NCBI GenBank assembly: GCA_003388505.1
Contig: QQVO01000060.1
Span: 62,001-126,000 of the forward strand
Length of the DNA stretch: 64,000 bases
Direction: 5' to 3'
From: Planctomycetota bacterium
GTDB lineage: Bacteria; Planctomycetota; Planctomycetia; Planctomycetales; Planctomycetaceae
The notes beneath the pieces were generated by a model, which did no database searches, was not told where the DNA came from, and saw only the letters and a program-made list of their open reading frames with translations. A program made the translations under genes and the position numbers. Below are positions 58,366 to 64,000 of the stretch, piece after piece. Numbering within the stretch: the stretch's first letter is position 1; each line of letters opens with the position of its first letter.

Positions 58366-59020
58366 GCCGAAACCCGTCACTCACAAGAAGTCTCAGCGAC
58401 CAGCCGCGAAGCGCAGCAGCAATATCGAAGTGAGCCTGTCAACCACTCCCGATCGACCCCCTCAGCATAGCGACCCCAATCCACACTGGGAATTCGCCCA
58501 CCCGCCGCAGCCGTCGCTCACTGAATCCTCCTCTGCCACGCCCTTGGAAAGCGGTGGTGCGGAACCTGTAGAACGGCCTTCCAAGACTATCAGTTACACA
58601 CAAGTCGGCTGGGGCCCGGCCCCAAAGGATTCTCGAATAGGACACAGATTTTCGCGGATTTCGCGGTTCAGCACGGATTTCGCCGGGAACTCCTGCAAGA
58701 GGCAGCAGCGCCGAGACCGCATCGATTCAGGCGTGAATACTCTGCACTCCACTGAAAGCAATCAGCGAAAATCGGTCCCATCCGTGGTCATCCGCGTTCC
58801 ATTCGAATCTTTCGAAGAGTCACTCAATCGGGGATCGAGAGATGTGTGCAAGAGACAACCTTCCAAGGCCGTGGCCCCAATCTCTTTCTCCCCTCCGACA
58901 TCCGCGCCGACCCGCGTCATCCGCGGCCCATTCGCTCCCACAAACGCCCCCCCGATTGCCCCCTCCCGTCAACGAACGCTAACCTCTTCTCTAAACGCCG
59001 TTCCACCCTCCGCCACACCC
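58366..59020. other. Divergent intergenic region containing repeat copy 2
   Basis: About 655 bases between the BatA/VWA gene and the FAD oxidase gene. It contains the dispersed repeat at 58620-58857. The plus-strand frame that runs through it into the oxidase gene is not coding here, since the oxidase begins at 59021. Confidence 0.5.
58620..58857. repeat. Dispersed repeat of about 240 bp, copy 2 (inverted)
   Basis: The opposite-strand counterpart of 19171-19408. It shares CTCGAGACCGCATCGATTCA-type and TGAATACTCTGCACTCCACT blocks and ends near TTCTCGAATAGGACACAG. Both copies have the same approximate ends (a 'ctattcgNgaatcc' boundary). Confidence 0.75.
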
Positions 59021-60472
59021 ATGTCCCACCCCCCAGAAATCGTTAACTTCGGGGCCAACATCCGCTTCCGGCCGAAGCAATACTACGAACCCCGCACCGA
59101 AGACGAAGTCCTCGACATCCTCCGCCGGCACGCCCGCGACAAGATCCGCGTCGTCGCCGCTCTCCATTCCTGGAGCGACCTGCTCCAGTCTGACGACGCC
59201 GTTGTCTGCCTCAAGCGCTTCACCCACATCGAAACCCGTGTCGACGACGAAGGCCACACCCACGCCACCGTCGGCGCCGGCTGCCGCATCAAGTTTCTTC
59301 TCAAGGAACTCGGCAAGCAGAATCTCACGCTCCCCGCCATCGGACTCATCACCGAACAGATGATCGCCGGCGCCATCGCCACCGGCACCCACGGCTCCGG
59401 CAACCACAGCATCAGCCATCACGTCGAAGAGGTCCGCCTCGCCGCCTACAACCACGAGACCGGCGAACCCGAGATCTTCACCATCTCCGCAGGCGACGAC
59501 CTCCGCGCCGCCCGCTGCCATCTCGGCTGCATGGGCGTCATCCTCAGCGTCTCCTTCCGCTGCGTCCCGCAATACTACGTCGGCGAGATCAACGCCAAGT
59601 ACCAGACGATCGAAGACGTCCTCGCCCACGAGGAAGACTCCCCCCTGCAGCACTTCTTCCTCCAGCCGCACCGCTGGGGCTTCACCGTCCAGCACCGCAG
59701 TCTGGCGCAACCGCTCACCGACCCGATGTACCGCCTCGACATGCGGCTGTACTTCATCGGCTTCTTCGTCACGTTCGACGTCGGCCTGCACCTCGCCTTC
59801 AAGCTGCTCGTCTCGGTCCTCCGCAGCCGGTCCCTCACCCGGCTGTTCCACCGCCACGTCGTTCCCTTCCTGCTGCTGGAAGACAAAACCTACATCGGCC
59901 GCAGCGACCAGATTCTCACCTGGGAGCACGAACTCTTCCGCCACTTCGAGATCGAACTCTTCGTTCCCAAGGAACACCTCCCGGAAGCGGCCGAGTTCAT
60001 CACCGAAGTCCTCAAAGTCTGCGACGGCGCGACGCGCGAACCGTCAGAAAAGGTCGCCGCCCTCCTCGACCGAATCGACATGCGCGACCGGCTCGCAAGC
60101 CTGCACGGCGTCTTCACCCACCACTACCCCATCTGCATCCGCCGCATCCTCCGCGACGACACCCTCATCTCGATGGCCACCGGCGACGACGAATGCTGGT
60201 ACTCCTTCAGCTTCATCACCCTCTCCCGCCCCCGCGAAAACTTCAAACAGATGGCCGACTTCCTCGCCGACTCCACCACCAGACTCTTCCGCGCCAGACT
60301 CCACTGGGGCAAATATTTTCCATTGGGCCACGACCACGCCCGCACCGCCTACCCCCGCCTCGACGACTTCACCACCATCTGCCGCAAGTATGATCCGCTC
60401 GGGGTCTTTCAAAACGCATTCACGGAGGAGATACTCGGCTTGAATACAGCAGAGGGTCACCCAGGTTCTTGA
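59021..60472 (+). CDS. FAD-linked oxidase (aldonolactone-oxidase type)
   Basis: A 483-residue VAO-type flavoprotein. The N-terminal FAD-binding domain has FRPKQYYEPRTEDEVLDILR, VVAALHSWSD, GLITEQMIAGAIATGTHGSG (the FAD pyrophosphate-binding stretch) and HHVEEVRLAAYN. The C-terminal half has a hydrophobic LYFIGFFVTFDVGLHLAFKLLV and ends near ARLHWGKYFPLGHDHARTAYPRLDDF, typical of sugar-lactone and L-gulono-/D-arabinono-lactone oxidases. The substrate is not determined. The ATG at 59021 begins the conserved region. The last codons fall in the 132-bp repeat A. Confidence 0.85.
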   Translation: MSHPPEIVNFGANIRFRPKQYYEPRTEDEVLDILRRHARDKIRVVAALHSWSDLLQSDDAVVCLKRFTHIETRVDDEGHTHATVGAGCRIKFLLKELGKQNLTLPAIGLITEQMIAGAIATGTHGSGNHSISHHVEEVRLAAYNHETGEPEIFTISAGDDLRAARCHLGCMGVILSVSFRCVPQYYVGEINAKYQTIEDVLAHEEDSPLQHFFLQPHRWGFTVQHRSLAQPLTDPMYRLDMRLYFIGFFVTFDVGLHLAFKLLVSVLRSRSLTRLFHRHVVPFLLLEDKTYIGRSDQILTWEHELFRHFEIELFVPKEHLPEAAEFITEVLKVCDGATREPSEKVAALLDRIDMRDRLASLHGVFTHHYPICIRRILRDDTLISMATGDDECWYSFSFITLSRPRENFKQMADFLADSTTRLFRARLHWGKYFPLGHDHARTAYPRLDDFTTICRKYDPLGVFQNAFTEEILGLNTAEGHPGS

Positions 60473-60593
60473 GCCGATGCGTCGCAGCCGCAAGAGGTGG
60501 TATGAGGACGACGGCATGCGGCGACCCACCCCGGGTCCCAACTCACCATGACTCTTGTGCCTTCGGTGCGCCGGTTGATAAGCAACCGGGGCC
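60462..60593. repeat. 132-bp direct repeat A
   Basis: Aligned with 60940-61071 with scattered substitutions. Shared blocks include GGGTCCCAACTCACCATG, CTCTTGTGCCTTCGGTGCGC and GCAACCGGGGCC. Its left end includes the last codons of the FAD-oxidase gene. Confidence 0.8.
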
Positions 60594-60695
60594 ACGCGCG
60601 GCGTCTCTTTTTTTGGCAGCGTCAATTGTTGTAAACACGACAGCGCTGACCGAGAATTGCTGTCGGTACATTCGGCGCGCGTTCGGTGGTCCGTC

Positions 60696-60911
60696 ATGAC
60701 AGTCTTACATTGGCTCGGTGTGGCAGCGTTCGTCGTGTTGGCGTGCTTTGCCGTCCGCGCTGGGAATCGCTGCCCGCAGTGCGGAAAACCGTGGGCGCTT
60801 CGAAACACGGGCGCAACAAGAAAACGCAAGGGGATATTCAAACCGGGTTTTTTCGAACGTCGCTGCAAGTTCTGCGGTCATAGTGTTTGGTTGGATGACT
60901 CGCCGAATTGA
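60696..60911 (+). CDS. Small membrane zinc-ribbon protein
   Basis: A 71-residue protein. One membrane span (VLHWLGVAAFVVLACFAV) is followed by a zinc-ribbon-like pair CPQCG…CKFCGH (NRCPQCGKPWALRNTG, RRCKFCGHSVWLDDS). The start at 60696 is chosen so the span begins the protein; an in-frame ATG at 60657 is also possible. It sits between two 132-bp direct repeats, which may have moved it as a cassette. Function unknown. Confidence 0.55.
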   Translation: MTVLHWLGVAAFVVLACFAVRAGNRCPQCGKPWALRNTGATRKRKGIFKPGFFERRCKFCGHSVWLDDSPN

Positions 60912-60939
60912 CGTGCGTTTACATCGAAACCGAATAACC

Positions 60940-61071
60940 CTGGTTCCTGAACCGGGGCGGCGCAGCCGGAAGAGGTCGCACGTGGACAGCGGGACGCGGC
61001 GACCCACTCCGGGTCCCAACTCACCATGCCTCTTGTGCCTTCGGTGCGCCGGTTGACAGGCAACCGGGGCC
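60940..61071. repeat. 132-bp direct repeat B
   Basis: Second copy of repeat A, same orientation, 478 bases downstream. Together they bracket the small zinc-ribbon gene. Confidence 0.8.
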
Positions 61072-62442
61072 CCCGGGAGGTTATTGGTCCGACCGGGTAA
61101 ACGGTTGCAGAGTTGGAAGGGCGGATTTGCGGGGAAAAAGGGCAAGCGTTCGAAGCGTACACGATTTTTACACACGGGGGTTGTTATGACGGCTGGTGTT
61201 GATTGAGGGGGATCGGGTTGGACAAGCTGGGTGCGCATGGGGTGTGAAACGATGCATCGGGGGATGTTTTCGATTGGCCTGTGGTGCCGGGATGAGGACG
61301 GGTGTTCTCTGTAAACCGGGCGGCGGTTGCGCGGGGGAAGGCGATAGTCGATGGACTATGGTCGATGGCGGAGGGGTAGGAGGCAGGAGGGGAGAGGTTG
61401 GAGAACAGGATGGAAGGTCGTTGAGGGGGCGAATTGGTGGTGCCAGGTTTGCGAACGCAAGCGGCGAAGCCGCGAAAGCCAATGGCTGCGGGCGTTATAG
61501 CCCGGATTATTCGTAGCGCACGCTGCCAGCGTGCGTCACCGGTCTCTGAAATCCACGCGACGCACGCAAGCTGCGTGCGCGACGATTCCTCACCCATTTC
61601 TATTGGACCTTGGGTTGCGGGCACAGCTCGCTCCAAGACTCCGGTCCTCTCTGAGAAACCCTTCGCATCCAAATCCCTTCGTTTCTTTCGTTCCCTTCTG
61701 TGTCGTCACCCGTCAGAACACCCGCTCACCGCAATTTCGCCCGCGCCCTCTCTGCGCCTCCGCGCCTCCGCGAGACACCCCCCAACCCAACCCCGTCCTT
61801 CCCTTCCCTGTCATTCTCTACCCCAGCCGCCAACACTCCGTCGAAACAACTCCTTCCCCGGCATCCAAAGGAACTCACCAGTTCCGGCATTTCCTGCCGC
61901 TGCCGTTTCGGGACGTCACAACACCCCGTAAACACCGCCACCGCAGCAGTTTGCATCGAGAGAGCTGACCCCCAACGCACCCCGCCCTCTACCCCGGCAG
62001 CTTCTTCGCAAGACATCCGCCAAAACGTATTGACCTGAATTGGGCGAATCCATATCGTCCCGCCGCTCGGTCGACGCCACGAGGGCCGCAGGCCGACAAG
62101 AGGCACGTTTCGTCCGCCGTCACTTCAGAATGCGGGCAGTTCGGCCTCGCCGCCGGCACGGATGTCAGCGTCGACCGAACCTTTTTCCAACAGGAGCCAG
62201 TCCTCCCGACTTTCCGAGACCAATCGCCCCCGGAAATGGCTTGAGTCCTCCGCCCCCCTGGGACTCGCTGTTTCCGGGTTTTTTTGTTAAATCGCCTGAA
62301 AAAACGGCTAAAATGTGCACTGGTGTCCCGTGGGTGTCCCGAATCGCCTGAAAATCGGTCAAAAACTGCCATCTTGGCGGAATGCAGACCGACCTGATCA
62401 AGCCCATTCGCTGGCAGCTTTGGCGACGGTAGAATGCCGGCC
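61072..62442. other. Long non-coding stretch with repeats
   Basis: About 1370 bases without a supported gene. It holds the two-hairpin element at 61517-61579, a short tandem of GTCGATGG/CTATGGTCGATGG near 61344-61368, and a CTCCGCGCCTCCGCGAG low-complexity tract near 61755-61780. At about 62255-62360 an AT-richer segment contains a TTTTTTT run and a repeated ATCGCCTGAAAA motif. Open frames here lack ribosome binding sites and family features. Confidence 0.5.
61517..61579. repeat. Two-hairpin dispersed element, copy 2
   Basis: Perfect stems CGCACGCTG/CAGCGTGCG (61517-61535) and CGCACGCA/TGCGTGCG (61561-61579), the same cores and order as at 10403-10454. Confidence 0.55.
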
Positions 62443-62733
62443 ATGCAGATCAACGCCCTCTACTTCGACGTTGAGCCCGTGAAGTCCCCCCGGAGCGAAT
62501 CCGGCACGTTCCTCGTGGTGTGGCCGCTCGACAGCGGCGACGGGAAGTGGACGCACAACGCCCACCCCGACCGGACCGTGATGGACGCGCACGCCGGCGA
62601 CGTGCTGGTCAACAAGCGCACTCCGTACCGGGTCCGCGCCGTGAAGGTCTACCGGTCGTCGCTCTGCCGTGATGAAACGTCTCATCCGTGGTGTCAGTCC
62701 GTCAGAGAGTGCATTGATGGCGCCGGCCGGTAG
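62443..62733 (+). CDS. Hypothetical protein
   Basis: A 96-residue protein without a known domain. It begins MQINALYFDVEPVKSPRSES and continues GTFLVVWPLDSGDGKWTH, with Trp and His residues. It is followed with overlap by the next two small genes, so it likely heads an operon. Function unknown. Confidence 0.6.
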   Translation: MQINALYFDVEPVKSPRSESGTFLVVWPLDSGDGKWTHNAHPDRTVMDAHAGDVLVNKRTPYRVRAVKVYRSSLCRDETSHPWCQSVRECIDGAGR

Positions 62734-63109
62734 GAACAGATCGAAGCGTACCGTCTGCCTCTGGGCGCTTGGGGCGTTTTTGCTCACGGTTCACTACGTT
62801 CTGAGCTACGCGCCGGCCTACCGCGTCATGCGGGACTGGAACGGCGATCTGCTGCCATGGGGCGGCTACTGGTGGGTTTACCGACCGGTCGATGTCCTGA
62901 TTGACGAGACGCCGCTGCAACGCCCCCTGATGGCGTGGGCGGACGTCTGCGGCGTCCGGGATGAGTTTGACTTCGCGATGTTTGTGCGATCCTCTCGCAG
63001 TTGGGACGCGGAAAACTACACACTTGAGCGACAACTGATTCTCGGGGAAGACGGATACGAGGATCGGATTCAGGAGATACGCGATGAAATCTCGCTCGAT
63101 GAACCGTGA
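62717..63109 (+). CDS. Hypothetical single-span membrane protein
   Basis: A 130-residue protein with one N-terminal span (TVCLWALGAFLLTVHYVLSYA) and a soluble tail rich in Trp and acidic residues (MRDWNGDLLPWGGYWWVYRPVDVLIDE…). The ATG at 62717 overlaps the previous gene's stop. An in-frame ATG at 62669 is less likely. Function unknown. Confidence 0.6.
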   Translation: MAPAGRNRSKRTVCLWALGAFLLTVHYVLSYAPAYRVMRDWNGDLLPWGGYWWVYRPVDVLIDETPLQRPLMAWADVCGVRDEFDFAMFVRSSRSWDAENYTLERQLILGEDGYEDRIQEIRDEISLDEP

Positions 63110-63245
63110 ACGTATCACGGTTGAGAAGTTGCACGGCCACTGGTCCGCGTGGTTCTCTGGAATGCCGCAGTTCGCGTTCGGCGGAGCGACGCCGGCGGAG
63201 TCAGTCGATCGGCTGGTAGGTTTCTGCATGAATCATGATCGCTGA
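63084..63245 (+). CDS. 53-residue hypothetical protein
   Basis: A 53-codon gene beginning ATG at 63084, with AGGAG at 63072-63076 giving an ideal seven-base spacing. It starts MKSRSMNRERITVEKLHGHW and continues SAWFSGMPQFAFGGATPAES, which resembles a compact HicB-like or small regulatory fold, though no family is assigned. It overlaps the end of the membrane protein gene by 26 bases in another frame, as expected in a compact operon. Confidence 0.6.
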   Translation: MKSRSMNRERITVEKLHGHWSAWFSGMPQFAFGGATPAESVDRLVGFCMNHDR

Positions 63246-63297
63246 CGGGGTCATTCGCCGGCCCCCACTGTCGTGATTGCAAGGCTCACTCCCCCGC

Positions 63298-63394
63298 CGC
63301 CCTGTCTCGCGCGCACGCGAGCAAGGTACTCGTAAACCCGACAAGCTGCTTGTCACCTTTCTGCCCTGTCTCGCGCGCGCACGCGAGCAAGGTA
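63298..63394. repeat. Pair of CTCGCG/CGCGAG hairpin repeats
   Basis: Two direct copies of about 30 bases (63298-63328 and 63361-63394) share CCCTGTCTCGCGCGC and ACGCGAGCAAGGTA, the second longer by two bases. Each folds as CTCGCG/CGCGAG. Between them lies a smaller GACAAG/CTTGTC hairpin. Confidence 0.55.
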
Positions 63395-63706
63395 TCTTTC
63401 GCAGGTTCGGGCACTGACCGAGTATTTGCGCTTGAGTTCCGCTTTGATCTTACCCTTTCAAAGCCCCTGAGATACGAGCATCGCCGTGAAGTCGATTCGC
63501 TCCTCAAGGTCTTTCCCTGGGGTCTGTCCGGGGTTGGAAACCTTTCGCTTATCTTGCATCGATTCAACCTTGCTGGTGGTGTCCACAACCGCGCTCCGGT
63601 CGCCACGACCACCGCAGGCTACTTGGGACTCTCGTCCGCCGTTACTCTATGTGCGGGACCATTCGGTCACCGCAACTTCTCAATGTCAACTCAAGGGAGG
63701 GCTCTC

Positions 63707-64000
63707 ATGCGCTGGAGACTGTTTACCGCTGGTTTGATCTTCGCGTGTTCCGGATGCTCCGGTTCCGCTCCCCCGGAAGCGCCGCCGGAAAGTTCCGTGT
63801 CACTGAGCGAGCACATGGACGCGCTCGAAGCCGAACGGGGGCGACGGGCTGCGGTTGAGGCGCAACTCGCTGAGGCGTCTGAAGCACTGGACGCCGCCCA
63901 GGCCGACATTGAGTCTCTAATCGCAAAGCAGACGGAGCAGGACGAGCGGATCGCAGAACTGGTGGCGTTGATCGATGGCTACAATTCCGCGCAGGACGAG
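63707..64000 (+). CDS. Lipoprotein with coiled coil, cut by window end
   Basis: The first 98 codons of a gene that runs off the window. AGGGAGG at 63694-63700 precedes the ATG. The signal ends in a lipobox (LIFACSGCSGS), followed by an acidic linker and a long helical, heptad-rich region (AVEAQLAEASEALDAAQADIES) typical of a coiled coil. It is probably an envelope lipoprotein. The rest of the sequence is not visible. Confidence 0.75.
   Translation, partial: MRWRLFTAGLIFACSGCSGSAPPEAPPESSVSLSEHMDALEAERGRRAAVEAQLAEASEALDAAQADIESLIAKQTEQDERIAELVALIDGYNSAQDE

Noticed and set aside
58364-59020. N-terminal extension of the FAD oxidase
   Set aside because: The frame is open but crosses the dispersed repeat and has no family similarity; the conserved protein begins at 59021.
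61196-61516. Glycine-rich 106-codon frame in the long non-coding stretch
   Set aside because: Its composition reflects local GGT/GGG repeats and it lacks a ribosome binding site.
63298-63394. CRISPR array
   Set aside because: Only two repeats of unequal length, palindromic and with one spacer, and no cas genes are nearby.

Overview
The window is high-GC DNA from a bacterium that is most likely a planctomycete (Planctomycetota, probably Planctomycetales). This rests on gene content and architecture, not on a marker gene. Indicators are a Ser/Thr kinase with the lineage-typical N-terminal segment and a C-terminal LamG domain, a BatA/VWA membrane protein, a PQQ-propeller protein with an EF-hand pair, a Tat-exported MocA oxidoreductase, an FGE-domain lipoprotein, a secreted squalene-cyclase-fold protein, and many short dispersed hairpins at gene ends.

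Layout. Positions 1-28500 are chromosomal backbone. They hold an exported protein plus hydrolase pair, dprA, the kinase, several secreted or membrane proteins, a GNAT protein, an 868-residue fusion of an acyl-ACP-reductase-like domain with a class III aminotransferase, fumC, an NsrR-like regulator with its probable operator and a heme protein, an acetamidase-family protein, NHL and isochorismatase-fold proteins, and cysS. A tRNA-Ser(UGA) follows at 28602-28688.

Positions 28629-42692 form a genomic island of about 14 kb bounded by perfect 63-bp direct repeats of the 3' part of that tRNA. It carries a tyrosine integrase, a RepA/AAA_25-like protein that has lost its P-loop lysine, two small HTH proteins, a complete type I restriction-modification operon (hsdR-hsdM-hsdS, with an unusual C-terminal extension on HsdS), a GYF_2-TM-WD40 protein and a cysteine-rich protein. 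The integrase frame runs antisense through the tRNA into host DNA. The other island end carries, in exactly the same frame across the repeat, a 75-codon stretch that looks like an integrase C-terminus. The attP site therefore appears to lie inside the integrase gene, so that integration would replace the enzyme's tail.

Positions 42693-64000 return to backbone: a squalene-cyclase-fold exported protein, a PyrK-like reductase, a DUF2079 membrane protein, an HD phosphohydrolase, the FGE lipoprotein, a large unknown protein, a MocA oxidoreductase, hemW, a CWC mini-protein, a BatA/VWA protein, an FAD-linked oxidase, a zinc-ribbon membrane protein between two 132-bp direct repeats, a three-gene cluster of small unknown genes, and the start of a lipoprotein gene cut by the window end.

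Most genes outside the island are single units or pairs with no evident common pathway. Real functional groupings are the island's restriction operon and the NsrR-like/heme protein pair. The GNAT gene just upstream of the reductase-aminotransferase fusion is a more speculative partner.
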